From Acidovorax sp. A1169 (GTDB lineage Bacteria; Pseudomonadota; Gammaproteobacteria; Burkholderiales; Burkholderiaceae_C), in assembly GCF_030704685.1 (NCBI RefSeq), contig NZ_JAUZDX010000026.1, forward strand, positions 16,517 through 80,516: a stretch of DNA of 64,000 nt, written 5' to 3'. Numbering within the stretch: position 1 is the first letter of the stretch; every line of letters starts with the position of its first letter. Shown piece after piece: positions 26,493-35,277 of this stretch. The notes under the pieces were generated by a model, which saw nothing but the letters and a program-made list of their open reading frames with translations, had not been told where the DNA came from and made no database searches. The translations under genes and the position numbers were made by a program.

Positions 26493-27044
26493 CTATAGCC
26501 CGCCCCGGCAGGCCCGCAGCGCCGCAGCATGCTCTGCCCTGCCCTCGGCGGGTGTCCTGTCCACCACCGGCAGGCCGGGGCGGTCGTGCTCGCCGGTGAC
26601 CAGCACTGCAGACACCCCGCGGAACACCCAGCGCCGGTCCTGCCAGGCAAAGTCCAGCGTCTCGACGATGCGGGTACCGTACCGGGCCTCCTCGGCCTGC
26701 GCCTGCGCATCCACGGGCGGCTCCTTGAGCACCAGGGCGTAGCGCAGCATCACCCGGCCCAGGTAGGGCCGCACGGGGTGCGAGGTCATCACCAGGTCGT
26801 GCGCCATGCCCGCCAGCGCGTAGGTGGCGGGCACGTCTTCCCGCTCCATCAGCATCACCCGCCGCAGCGGCCGCAAGGGCTGCGTGTAGATGAACCGGCA
26901 GCGCGCCACAATGCGTTCGAACCCCGCGCTCACCACCGGGTCGATCCGGGGCCGGGCCGGCTCGGCCGGCACGCCCCCATCGGCAGCGTGCGCGCCGCTG
27001 GTCATCATGGCCAGGGCCAGCAACAGCGCGGCATGCCTGTGCAC
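26493..27044 (-). CDS. secreted hypothetical protein (183 aa)
   Basis: The preferred start is GTG at 27044: GGAAGG lies 8 bases before it and the product then begins with a perfect signal peptide (VHRHAALLLALAMMTSGAHA). A TTG-start extension to 27080 has no such support. The mature protein contains RIVARCRFIYTQPLRPLRR and a region of repeated charged and aromatic residues; the function is unknown. It converges on the upstream gene's stop and follows a TetR gene 166 bp away in the same direction. Confidence 0.65.
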   Translation of the reverse strand: MHRHAALLLALAMMTSGAHAADGGVPAEPARPRIDPVVSAGFERIVARCRFIYTQPLRPLRRVMLMEREDVPATYALAGMAHDLVMTSHPVRPYLGRVMLRYALVLKEPPVDAQAQAEEARYGTRIVETLDFAWQDRRWVFRGVSAVLVTGEHDRPGLPVVDRTPAEGRAEHAAALRACRGGL

Positions 27045-27209
27045 GGCATCAACCTTCCATGCCCATGCAGCCCAGGCCAATGGCGGAGGTCAAGGGGCCA
27101 TGGGCACCCCGTTGGCGTTGTTGCATTGGAATAGCTCCCGATGGGGTGGATGTCGGCGCCCATGCACCGGCGGCAGTGCATGGTAGCGGGCGGCGCGTTC
27201 CTTGCCCGG

Positions 27210-27827
27210 TTACTTGCTGCGCTTGACCATCGCCACAATGGTCTCAAACAGCTCGGCCTGCGCCGCCTCTTCGGTGATATCCCCGCCCACCGCCGCATCC
27301 GACAGCGCATCGGCCGCGCCCAGCATCGCCCACATGCCGGCGCGCGCCAGGCCTTGGCCACCGGCAAACGGCGCCAGAATGGCCTGGCACTTGGCGATGA
27401 AGGCCTCCTGGTACTGGCGCTTGACGGCGGCCATCTCGGGCGAGCCCTGCAGCGCCGCCAGCACCTGGGGTATCTCGCTGCCCTGCGTGAGCACGCACTG
27501 CACATAGGCCGCAGCAATGGCACCGGCCTTGTCCTTGAACGTGGGCCGCGCAGCGGCGATGGCGGCATCCACCACCGCCGTCTGGCGCACGTCGAAGTCC
27601 TGGTACAGCGCGGCCAGCAGCCCCTCGCGCGTGCCGAAATGGTCGTACACCACGGGCTTGGTCACACCGGCCTCTTCGGCCAGGCGCCCGAGCGTGAGGG
27701 CGTCGGCGCCCTCGGCGCGCAGCAGCGTCCACGCCACATCGAGCAACTGGCGCGCGCGCTCGCTCCGCGCCATGCGGCGGCGAGGTGCGGGCTCTGGTGG
27801 CGGTGCAGCGGTCAGCTTGCGGGGCAT
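27210..27827 (-). CDS. TetR/AcrR family transcriptional regulator
   Basis: The 205-aa protein has an N-terminal helix-turn-helix (LTLGRLAEEAGVTKPVVYDHF) after an Arg-rich leader (RRRMARSERAR) and an all-helical C-terminal effector domain of the TetR_C type. It lies 35 bp behind an NAD(P)H quinone reductase-like gene on the same strand, so the two probably form an operon. A perfect 9-bp inverted repeat with 17-bp spacing stands just upstream of the operon and is the likely operator, making this an autoregulated detoxification unit. Confidence 0.9.
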   Translation of the reverse strand: MPRKLTAAPPPEPAPRRRMARSERARQLLDVAWTLLRAEGADALTLGRLAEEAGVTKPVVYDHFGTREGLLAALYQDFDVRQTAVVDAAIAAARPTFKDKAGAIAAAYVQCVLTQGSEIPQVLAALQGSPEMAAVKRQYQEAFIAKCQAILAPFAGGQGLARAGMWAMLGAADALSDAAVGGDITEEAAQAELFETIVAMVKRSK

Positions 27828-27862
27828 GCGGATGCGATGAAGGAAAGACAGAAAGGAACGGG

Positions 27863-28468
27863 TCAGGACGAGGATGGAAACAGGCGGCTGCCCAGCTCCC
27901 GCGCTGCCGCCAGATGCGCTGCGGCCATGCCCTCCTGCGACGACTGTAGCAGCAGCCTGGACGTGGCCACCGGCGCGCCGCAGTAGCCAAAGATGCCATG
28001 GTCTATCTGCGTGTTCATGGCGTCGACGTAGCCGTGCCGCTCATAGGTGCCGGCATCGGCCCCGCCAATGCCCAAGAGGTGCACCTGCAGGTGCCCGAAC
28101 TTCTTCGCCAGCTTGCCGTCAGCCCCCTCCTCATAGGCATAGCCCTGGGTGAACACCCGATCGATCCACCCCTTGAGCAGGGCCGGAAACGACCACCAGT
28201 ACACCGGGTACACAAGCACAAGGGCGTCGGCGCGGTCCAGCCGGGCGTGCTCCGCCGCCACGTCGGCGGCAGGCTCTGCCTGCTGTAGGTGCAGGGCCAC
28301 GTCGTTCGCGGTGAAACGCGGATCGAACCCCTCTGCGGCGAGGTCGGCAGTCTCCGTGGTGTGCGGGCTCACCTGACAACCGGACGCTGCGCCCAGCGCC
28401 ACCTGGGCAGCCACGGCATGGGTGAGGGAACCCGGGTCGGGGTGCGAAACGACGATGAGCGCGTGCAT
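27863..28468 (-). CDS. NAD(P)H oxidoreductase, flavodoxin-like fold (modulator of drug activity B / KefF type)
   Basis: The 201-aa protein has the flavodoxin_2 features: N-terminal ALIVVSHPDPGSLTHAVA (FMN phosphate loop), PVYWWSFPALLKGWIDRVF (the YWW-SxPA-x-LKGW-x-DRV family signature), and the later GGADAGTYERHG. Such enzymes reduce quinones by two electrons and protect against electrophiles. The gene is first in a unit with the TetR gene. The palindrome at 28490-28524 lies 22 bp before the start, so induction by a quinone or electrophile via the TetR protein is plausible. Confidence 0.9.
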   Translation of the reverse strand: MHALIVVSHPDPGSLTHAVAAQVALGAASGCQVSPHTTETADLAAEGFDPRFTANDVALHLQQAEPAADVAAEHARLDRADALVLVYPVYWWSFPALLKGWIDRVFTQGYAYEEGADGKLAKKFGHLQVHLLGIGGADAGTYERHGYVDAMNTQIDHGIFGYCGAPVATSRLLLQSSQEGMAAAHLAAARELGSRLFPSSS

Positions 28469-28489
28469 GGGAAAGACTCCATTGGATTG

Positions 28490-28524
28490 CTATATACCCA
28501 TCGTAACTTACTATTGGTATATAG
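28490..28524. promoter_or_regulatory. inverted-repeat operator upstream of quinone reductase/tetR unit
   Basis: Arms CTATATACC (28490-28498) and GGTATATAG (28516-28524) are exact complements with 17 bases between. The site lies directly before the ATG-proximal region of the NAD(P)H oxidoreductase gene and overlaps the place where its -10 should be (TATATA/TATACC). The TetR gene in the same unit is the likely ligand-controlled repressor. Confidence 0.7.
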
Positions 28525-28849
28525 AAGACCCCGTGGAATTTCGCCCCATCACCGCCGGGGCATCTCGCGGCAGAACGGGTAGCCGCCGGCGCACCAATAC
28601 CCTTGTCGCCTGCCTGCGGTACCCCGCTGTGCACATCGCCTGCCTCATGCTGCTCACCCTGGCCCACCCGGCCCATCCCCGGCGACCGGCAGCCCGTGCG
28701 GGCCTGGGTGATGATGGTGCAGTCCATGGCAGCACCGTGGACGGACCATTGGGGGCAGCGGCGGCAGGGCGCGCAGCCATCCATTGAGGCCGCCCCTTTG
28801 CCATAAAATCGGCCCGATCCGCCACGTCGGGCGGCACAGACATGCACCG
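28525..28849. other. 325-bp region without a supported gene
   Basis: One open frame on the plus strand (GTG at 28532 to TGA near 28787) would encode an Arg/Gly/Ala-rich peptide with no family pattern and no ribosome-binding site. I do not annotate it. The right end carries the upstream region of the small KOW-like gene. Confidence 0.35.
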
Positions 28850-29161
28850 ATGACGAGCCCCAAGCACACCATTGTGGACCGCGAATTGTTCACCCAAGCC
28901 CTGCGCCACATGGGCGAAGAAGACCTGCTCTACCTCAACCGCATGGTGATCGAACGCCTGAACCTGCTGGCCCAGGCCAAGAGCACCGTGGCGCTGGCCC
29001 AGTTCGCCGAAGGCGACCGGGTGCAGTTCACCGCCACCGATGGCAGCATCAAGCAGGGCGTCGTGCAGCGCCTGAACAAGAAGACCGCCAGCGTGCGCAC
29101 CGACGAAGGCCAGGGCTGGAAGGTTTCGCCGGGCTTGCTGCGCAAGGTGGGTGCAGGGTGA
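28850..29161 (+). CDS. small protein with SH3/KOW-like C-terminal domain (103 aa)
   Basis: The N-terminal half is helical (RELFTQALRHMGEEDLLYLN, RMVIERLNLLAQAKS). The C-terminal 50 residues are a beta barrel-like stretch: FAEGDRVQFTATDGSIKQG, VVQRLNKKTASVRTDEG and GWKVSPGLLRKV, the pattern of a small SH3-like fold (DRVxF...G.VxxLN..TxxV). This architecture occurs in small conserved proteobacterial proteins with no assigned role. The start MTSPKHT is the last in-frame ATG before the domain. It converges on hsdR. Confidence 0.7.
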   Translation: MTSPKHTIVDRELFTQALRHMGEEDLLYLNRMVIERLNLLAQAKSTVALAQFAEGDRVQFTATDGSIKQGVVQRLNKKTASVRTDEGQGWKVSPGLLRKVGAG

Positions 29162-29219
29162 GCTGAGGGCAAGGCTACAGCGCGCAAGCGCCACCGCGTA
29201 TGCCCCCTCAAAACGGCTT

Positions 29220-32200
29220 TCAGGCTGCCGGCTCCAGCTCGCCCTGCTCGTCCCAGCTATCCCCCAAGGCATGTGCCTGCTGCAGCACCAGCTCTACCGC
29301 CGCATCGGCCAGGTCGGGCGGGTACTTGTACTTGCGCAAAATGCGCTTGACCATCAGGCGCAGGCTTGCGCGCACACTCTCGCGCGCGCTCCAGTCCACG
29401 GTGATGTTCTTGCGCAGGTTGTCGGTCAGCTCGTGGGCAATCTTCTTGAGCGTCTCGTCGCTCAGTTCCCGCGCTGCTGATTCGTCGCTGGCCAGGGCGT
29501 CGTAAAAGCGCACTTCGTCTTCGGTCAGCCCCAGTTGCTCGCCCCGGCTCGCAGCCGCCTTGAACTTCTTGGCCATGTCGACCAGCTCTTCCATGACCTG
29601 GGCGGTCTCGATGCTGCGGTTCTGGTAACGGGCAATAACCCCACTCAGCATGTCCGAGAACTTGCGCTGCTGCACCACGTTGCTGGCAAAGCGCGACTGG
29701 ATTTCGCCCTCCAGCAGGCGCTCCAGCAGTTCCACGGCCAGGTTGCGCTCGGGCAGGCGCTGCACCTGCGCCAGAAACTCTTCGTCCAGCAGGCCGATGT
29801 TGGGCTTGTCGAGCCCCACCGCGTCAAAAATATCCACCACGCGATCACTCACCACTGCTTGGCTGATGATCTGGCGAATGGCCGTCTCGCGTGCCTCGTC
29901 GGTCTTCTTCTGGGCGGACACATCCCGCTTGGTCAGGATGACCTTGACGGCCTGCAAGAACGCCACTTCTTCACGCAACGCCTTGGCCTCGTCCAGCGTG
30001 CAGCACAGGCTGAACGCTTTGCTCATGGCCAGCGCCTGGTCCGCAAAGCGCCGCTTGCCATCGCGCTGGCTGTCCTTGCCCTCGGCCTTGATGCCCAGCA
30101 CATGGTTGGCAGCCCCCGCCAGCGTCTTGTGCCCGCCGGTCAGAAAGCCGGAGTAGTCATACCCGTGCAGCAGGGCCCGCAGCACATCCACCTTCTCCAT
30201 CAGCACCGACAAGGCTTCGTGCGCGTCCACCGTGGGCCGGCCCCGGCCCTGGCTGGCTGTGTACTCCTTCATCGCCGCCTTGAGCTCGTTGCCAATGCCG
30301 ATGTAGTCCACCACCAGGCCGCCCTGCTTGTCCTTGAACACGCGGTTCACGCGCGCAATGGCCTGCATCAGGTTGTGGCCCTTCATGGGCTTGTCCACAT
30401 ACATGGTGTGAACGCACGGCGCATCAAAACCCGTGAGCCACATGTCGCGCACGATCACCAGCTTCAACGGGTCGGCCGGGTCCTTGTAGCGCTTTTCCAG
30501 GCGCTTCTTGGTCTGGTGGTTGTAGATATGGGGGCGCAGCAGCTCCTTGTCGCTGGCGCTGCCGGTCATGATGATCTTCACCGCCCCCCGGTCAGGGTCG
30601 GCGTGGTGCCACTCGGGGCGCAGCCGGGTGATCTCGTCGTACAGGTGCACGCAGATGTCGCGGCTCATGGCCACCACCATGGCCTTGCCGTCCTGGGCCT
30701 GGTTGCGCTGCTCGAAGTGCGCCACCAGGTCGGCCGCCACGCTGGCGATGCGCGGCGTGGCGCCCACCACCTTCTCAAGGGCCGCCCAACGGCTTTTGAG
30801 CCTGGCCTGCGTGTCTTCCTCCTCGTCCTCGGCCAGCTCATCCACTTCGTCATCGATCAGCGCCAGCTCGTCTTCTCGCTTGAGCCGCAGCTTGGCCAGC
30901 CGGCTTTCGTAGTAGATGGCGACCGTGGCCCCATCCTCCTTGGCCTGCTGCATGTCGTACACGTGGATGTAGTCGCCAAACACCGCGCGCGTGTCCTTGT
31001 CGGCACTGCTCACTGGCGTGCCGGTAAAGGCCACGAAGGTGGCCTGCGGCAGCGCATCGCGCAGGTGCTGCGCATAGCCCACCTGGTAGCTCACCTTGTA
31101 TTCGGGCGGCGCAAACTGCACCGTGGCGGCGGTGCTTGCGCCATCGCCCGTGGTCAGTGCCCCCTGGCTCCCGGATGCCGAAGCCGAAGCCGAAGCCGAA
31201 GCCGCCAGCTTGCGCGTCTTGAGCTTGGCCTCAAAGCCATACTGCGTGCGGTGCGCCTCGTCGGCAATCACCACAATGTTGCGCCGGTCCGAGAGCACGG
31301 GGAACATGTCCTCGTCCTCCCCCGGCATGAACTTCTGGATGGTGGCAAACACAATGCCGCCCGACGGCCGGTTGGCCAGCAGCCGCCGCAGCTCGGGCCG
31401 CGTGGTGGCCTGCACCGGCTGCTCGCGCAGCAGATCCTGCGCCAGGCTGAACACGCCGAACAATTGCCCATCGAGGTCGTTGCGGTCGGTGATGACCACG
31501 ATGGTCGGGTTCTCCATCGCAGGCTCGCGCATCACCCGCGCGGCAAAGCAGGTCATGGTGATGCTCTTGCCGCTGCCCTGCGTGTGCCACACCACGCCGC
31601 CCTTGCCCTGCACGCCGGCCGGGCTGTCGGCGCGCGACGCTGCCACCACATGCCCGATGGCCGAGCGCACCGCGTGGAACTGGTGGTAGCCCGCAACCTT
31701 CTTGACCAGGGTGCCGTCGTCCTCGAACAGCACGAAGTAGCGCAGGTACTCCAGCAGCACCTGCGGCGCCAACGCCCCGCGCACCAGCGTCTCCAGCTCG
31801 TTGAACTGGCCCAGCGGGTCCAGGTGTACCCCATCAATGGTGCGCCACTGCAAAAACCGCTCGGGGCTGGCCGATACCGATCCCATGCGCGCCTGCGAGC
31901 CATCCGAGATGACCAGCAACTCGTTGTACAAAAACACGTCAGGGATCTGGTGCTTGTACGTCTGGATCTGGTCATAGGCCTTCCAGATATCGGCCTTCAG
32001 GTCCGCCGGGTTCTTCAGCTCCAGCAGCACCAGTGGCAGGCCATTGATGAAGAGAATGACGTCGGGCCGGCGCGTGTGGTGCGGCCCCTTGATGGTGAAC
32101 TGGTTCACCGCCCAGAACTCATTGCGCGCGGTCTCCGCCCAGTCGATCAGGCGCACGAAGTCGCCCACCGTCTCGCCACCCTTCTGGTACTGCACGGGCA

Positions 32201-32480
32201 CCCCGCCCACCAGCAGCTTGTGCAACGCGCGATTGGCCGACAGCGGCGCCGGTATGCCCAGATCCATCACCCGCTGCAAGGCGTCTTCGCGCGCGCTGGT
32301 GGGAATGCCGGGGTTCAGCCGCCCAATGGCCTCGCGCAGGCGAAAGCTCAGCACCACCTGGCGGTGGTCCGCGCGCTGCGGGCTGGCGCCATCGGGCGCG
32401 ATGTCAGGGCCGTAGTGCACCGCATACCCCACCTCGGCCAGCCAGGAGAGGGCTTCTTTTTCGAGCTGGTCTTCGGTCAT
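29220..32480 (-). CDS. hsdR: Type I restriction endonuclease, R (motor/nuclease) subunit
   Basis: The 1086-aa protein is the translocase and nuclease of a Type I restriction enzyme. The N-terminal PD-(D/E)xK nuclease is seen at D140 in RRPDVILF and E154-x-K156 in LLELKNP. The helicase core has Walker A TQGSGKS (300-306), DEAH at 407-410 in VVIADEAHRTQYG, and FTGTPVSSADKDTRAVFGDY farther on, with helicase motifs VDKPMKGHNLMQAIARVNR and DYIGIG. A Ser/Ala repeat (SASASASAS, about 427-436) comes from a GCCGAA microsatellite. The gene lies on the same strand as hsdM-hsdS but is separated by mcrBC, a DUF3800 gene and 550 bp, so it probably has its own promoter. Confidence 0.97.
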   Translation of the reverse strand: MTEDQLEKEALSWLAEVGYAVHYGPDIAPDGASPQRADHRQVVLSFRLREAIGRLNPGIPTSAREDALQRVMDLGIPAPLSANRALHKLLVGGVPVQYQKGGETVGDFVRLIDWAETARNEFWAVNQFTIKGPHHTRRPDVILFINGLPLVLLELKNPADLKADIWKAYDQIQTYKHQIPDVFLYNELLVISDGSQARMGSVSASPERFLQWRTIDGVHLDPLGQFNELETLVRGALAPQVLLEYLRYFVLFEDDGTLVKKVAGYHQFHAVRSAIGHVVAASRADSPAGVQGKGGVVWHTQGSGKSITMTCFAARVMREPAMENPTIVVITDRNDLDGQLFGVFSLAQDLLREQPVQATTRPELRRLLANRPSGGIVFATIQKFMPGEDEDMFPVLSDRRNIVVIADEAHRTQYGFEAKLKTRKLAASASASASASGSQGALTTGDGASTAATVQFAPPEYKVSYQVGYAQHLRDALPQATFVAFTGTPVSSADKDTRAVFGDYIHVYDMQQAKEDGATVAIYYESRLAKLRLKREDELALIDDEVDELAEDEEEDTQARLKSRWAALEKVVGATPRIASVAADLVAHFEQRNQAQDGKAMVVAMSRDICVHLYDEITRLRPEWHHADPDRGAVKIIMTGSASDKELLRPHIYNHQTKKRLEKRYKDPADPLKLVIVRDMWLTGFDAPCVHTMYVDKPMKGHNLMQAIARVNRVFKDKQGGLVVDYIGIGNELKAAMKEYTASQGRGRPTVDAHEALSVLMEKVDVLRALLHGYDYSGFLTGGHKTLAGAANHVLGIKAEGKDSQRDGKRRFADQALAMSKAFSLCCTLDEAKALREEVAFLQAVKVILTKRDVSAQKKTDEARETAIRQIISQAVVSDRVVDIFDAVGLDKPNIGLLDEEFLAQVQRLPERNLAVELLERLLEGEIQSRFASNVVQQRKFSDMLSGVIARYQNRSIETAQVMEELVDMAKKFKAAASRGEQLGLTEDEVRFYDALASDESAARELSDETLKKIAHELTDNLRKNITVDWSARESVRASLRLMVKRILRKYKYPPDLADAAVELVLQQAHALGDSWDEQGELEPAA

Positions 32481-33027
32481 CCTGCGCAGTCCCTCATGTT
32501 CATGCCATCGACATGAATTCTGGATATGTTTATTTTTTGGCCCGGAATCGACACATCCTCACTACATGTCGATTCTTTCGTCATTTCGCTTTCCCTGCAC
32601 AGTTCGCGCTCCAGCGCGCAGTAACCATATCCCCCTTGGTCGAGCAGTGCGCAAACCTTGGAAGTGCATAGAAAATCGCGTTTTCTATGCATGTTAAACG
32701 CCATATACATAGAAACAGGCGTTTTTTATGCAAGAGCGCCGTCAGGAGGTCCTCCGAGAACAATGCATGGAACACAGCCATTGCGGCGGCCTGTGTTGTT
32801 CCCGGAGCGCCCCTCTCCAACTACCGGAGCTGGAAGCGCTACTACCGGAGCTCGCAACCATCGACCGAGCAGCCCAGGGATGGGCCTGCACCGGCAAGTG
32901 CAGACAGCAATGCCATCGCCTATAGACCTGACTGCAGTCAACACTTGCTGGCAGCGGGTCTGTCCGCACAGCGTGCTCCCGGCACTGCCTAAATTGCACT
33001 TCTGGACAGTTAGGCTAAACTAACAAC
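32481..33027. other. 547-bp AT-rich region upstream of hsdR
   Basis: No gene is supported; short frames here lack ribosome-binding sites. The region has three ATCGACA-like motifs (near 32508, 32553 and, reversed, 32570), the paired inverted repeats at 32666-32731, and T-rich runs. It probably holds the hsdR promoter, and the 3' end of the DUF3800 transcript is on its right. It differs in composition from flanking DNA, which fits acquisition of the island in parts. Confidence 0.4.
32666..32731. promoter_or_regulatory. two related inverted repeats, candidate operators
   Basis: The first site (32666-32690) is a perfect palindrome with arms GCATAGAAAA and TTTTCTATGC around TCGCG. The second (32708-32731, arms CATAGAAAC and GTTTTTTATG) matches the first at 20 of 24 aligned bases, 41 bp further on. 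Two copies of the same imperfect dyad in an intergenic region suggest dimer-binding sites for one regulator, perhaps setting hsdR expression. The second copy also resembles a weak terminator (ACGCC...GGCGT then Ts). Confidence 0.5.
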
Positions 33028-33936
33028 CTAAGTGGATTGGGGGTTCCCGGTCGGCGCTACAGCCTCGGTGGGTTCATCGGGGCTTTTCGCTTTCTGGGGT
33101 GGATAGACCACCAGGCCAACGTTCTCATAGCCTGCTCCTACCTGCGAACGTCCCCCGTCGCAAAAAAACTTGTTCTTCAGCATCTCAAACGCCTTATTGG
33201 TCTGCTCCGGCCGGATGTAGCTCAGCCCCACTGGCCGTGCCACCAAATCGGCCAACTGCAGCCCTGCCAAGTTGGTTTTCTTGTCCGCGAACACGACGTC
33301 AAATGGCAGTACGCGGTTCCCAGGGTTGTCGCCATCGCAGATGCGACGAAATTCCAGCTCCAATTCGGCGTCCTCTTTCTTCCCCCGGCACTCCACCACA
33401 ACATGGGTCTTGAGTTGATCCTGGCTTTTTTCCGCCAGGAACCCACGCAGCGCCTCCAAACAAATGCCAAGCGCAATGTGGTACGGGTTGGAAGCTGATC
33501 CCGCACTCCGGGTCAAGCGGGTCTTGTCCACCACGCAAGTGATGAGAATGAAGTTGCTGGCATCCATGATCGAGGACAGTCCTGCCATGAACTGCTCCCG
33601 TGTCGGGCGATGACTCAGAAAAGCAAAGTCGCCTTTCTGCTTGCGAATCTCATTCTCGTGGAGCACCACGCTGTCATGTCCAAAATAATTGAACTTGAAT
33701 TTTTCGACTGCAGGAATTATTTTTTCTGCGTAGTGGCGTTTGTGAAAAACACACAGCGCCAATACAAAAACGGGGTAGTCCTTGTCGATGCTCGCAAGAG
33801 AGTGGTCACCACTTTCATCCACATACACAACAAAATCGCTGAAGCGACGCGCTGCCATGGGATCTCGGGAGAGTGGCTCCACCGGGATGGCTTCAACGGA
33901 TTCAAATAGCGCGTATTGGGTACCTGGTGTGATCAT
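33028..33936 (-). CDS. DUF3800 domain protein (RNase H-like fold, putative nuclease)
   Basis: DUF3800 proteins carry an N-terminal DESGD signature; here it is YVDESGD at 38-44. Further acidic positions expected for an RNase H-like active site are VVECRGKKEDAE and LAGLQLADLVARPVG. They are often found in defence islands and are presumed nucleases; the exact role is unknown. The start MITPGTQ (302 aa) was chosen because GAGGATAAGG lies just before it; an ATG 13 codons upstream abuts the mcrC stop. The gene follows mcrC on the same strand with about 40 bp between, so it belongs to the same operon. Confidence 0.8.
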   Translation of the reverse strand: MITPGTQYALFESVEAIPVEPLSRDPMAARRFSDFVVYVDESGDHSLASIDKDYPVFVLALCVFHKRHYAEKIIPAVEKFKFNYFGHDSVVLHENEIRKQKGDFAFLSHRPTREQFMAGLSSIMDASNFILITCVVDKTRLTRSAGSASNPYHIALGICLEALRGFLAEKSQDQLKTHVVVECRGKKEDAELELEFRRICDGDNPGNRVLPFDVVFADKKTNLAGLQLADLVARPVGLSYIRPEQTNKAFEMLKNKFFCDGGRSQVGAGYENVGLVVYPPQKAKSPDEPTEAVAPTGNPQST

Positions 33937-33975
33937 TCGCCTTATCCTCAAACAATTCAGCGTGCTCATTGCCAT

Positions 33976-35277
33976 TCAAGCAGCCAGTATCTGGCCCGCC
34001 ATCGGCAACCCCAGCCGCTCCACCCCCACCAGCCGCTCCCGATCCAGATCAAACGGCAACACCTCCAGGCTCAGCCCGTCGCCAAAAGCAAAAGGCGCAA
34101 GTGGTTGCGCAAAGCGCTCCGTCAAGGGATAGACCAGCGCCATGCGCCCGGTGCCGCCCAGGTACTTCATGCCATAGGCATACAGCTGGTAAAAGTCCGA
34201 CTGGCTGAGCCCGTACTTGCCGTCGCGGTTGCCCGCATCCAGCAGCTTCCACTTGGCGTCCAGCACCCAACGTTGATGGTCGCTGTGAGCGATGAGGATG
34301 TCTGGCTGCAACTGAAAAATGGGCGCCCCGAGGTGCTCACACAGCGAGAGGCTGCGCGCAGGGGTTCGCATCTCAACGCCGGGCGCCAGCATGCCCCGGA
34401 GCCAGCGCGCCACAAAGCGCTCGAACAGCTTTTCCATCGGGAACAGCAGGCTCATACCCTGGTAGTCGCCCGCAATCGCCAGCGGCATGTGCTGGTTCAA
34501 GATCAGCTCGCACCAGGGCTTGACCGCGCGGTAGTGCGCCAGCAGGCGGTCCGTGCCCCATGCGCGAAAATCCTGTGCCACCTGGCGGCTGGCCGGTATC
34601 TCGGTCAGGCGAAAACTCAACTCCTGCGCCAGGCGCCAGTTCTCGGGCGATTGCGTGGATTGGCGCACGCGCTCCAGCGCCAGCTTCAACAGCCGGTTCT
34701 CGGGCCGGTCGGGCAGGTACACATCGTGGCGCACATGAAAGCGGTGGCCCCGGCCCGGCGGTTGCCGCAGCTGGGCCGTCAGGTTCAACTGCCCGCGCAG
34801 AAAGGGCCGCTCATCCTCCACCCGCTGGTACTCAAAGCGCAGGCCCCGGCCTACCAGCGTGTCGAGCGCCTGCAAAAACTGCTGCATCACCCACTCGGAC
34901 AAAGGCGCGTCAAACAACTGCAGCGCAGCAGCGCCTGCATCCCGCGTGGGCACCAGGTCCATCAGCGCCAGCAGCAGCTTGCGCAGCAGCACACGGGCAT
35001 CTGCCAGGCTGCCGCCCTCGGCATGGTGCTTGGGCACTATCTCGATCACCGTGCCGCACGGCGTCTGCACCACGCCCACAAAGTTGTCGAGCCTGAGCCG
35101 CTGGCGCCCTTCGATCTGCACCAGCCTGGCGCCGCTGGCCGAGAAGCCTTCGCTCAGCCGACACAGGTGGTCAAAAGCAGTCGGATCGATCTTCGCGCAA
35201 TCCAGCGACACGGGCACATCGTGGGTGCACAGCCAGGCATGCTCGCGAACGCAGATGGGGCCTTGGGCTTTCGTCAT
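33976..35277 (-). CDS. mcrC: 5-methylcytosine restriction system, McrC nuclease subunit
   Basis: McrC supplies the nuclease for the McrB GTPase ring. The 433-aa protein has the family N-terminal beta domain (VQIEGRQRLRLDNFVGVVQ) and a C-terminal PD-(D/E)xK nuclease: PD at 325-326 in LQPDILIAH and D340-A-K342 in WVLDAKWKLLDAG. The NFVGV-x-x-x-x-G-T-x-IEIVPK strand is typical. The ATG overlaps the mcrB stop by 4 bases (35274-35277), coupling their translation. Length is near that of other McrC proteins. Confidence 0.93.
   Translation of the reverse strand: MTKAQGPICVREHAWLCTHDVPVSLDCAKIDPTAFDHLCRLSEGFSASGARLVQIEGRQRLRLDNFVGVVQTPCGTVIEIVPKHHAEGGSLADARVLLRKLLLALMDLVPTRDAGAAALQLFDAPLSEWVMQQFLQALDTLVGRGLRFEYQRVEDERPFLRGQLNLTAQLRQPPGRGHRFHVRHDVYLPDRPENRLLKLALERVRQSTQSPENWRLAQELSFRLTEIPASRQVAQDFRAWGTDRLLAHYRAVKPWCELILNQHMPLAIAGDYQGMSLLFPMEKLFERFVARWLRGMLAPGVEMRTPARSLSLCEHLGAPIFQLQPDILIAHSDHQRWVLDAKWKLLDAGNRDGKYGLSQSDFYQLYAYGMKYLGGTGRMALVYPLTERFAQPLAPFAFGDGLSLEVLPFDLDRERLVGVERLGLPMAGQILAA

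Noticed and set aside
28532..28787. Plus-strand frame starting GTG near the operator
   Set aside because: There is no RBS or domain; composition is Arg/Gly/Ala rich. I looked for an HxlR-type regulator there and found none.
29535..32516. A 993-codon plus-strand frame opposite hsdR
   Set aside because: Its composition (His, Arg, Leu rich) mirrors hsdR codons; hsdR has all the motifs of the family.
32660..32700. A dif/XerCD-like site suggested by ATGTTAAAC beside a dyad
   Set aside because: The spacing of the two arms is wrong for XerC/XerD sites, and the dyad is better explained as an operator.
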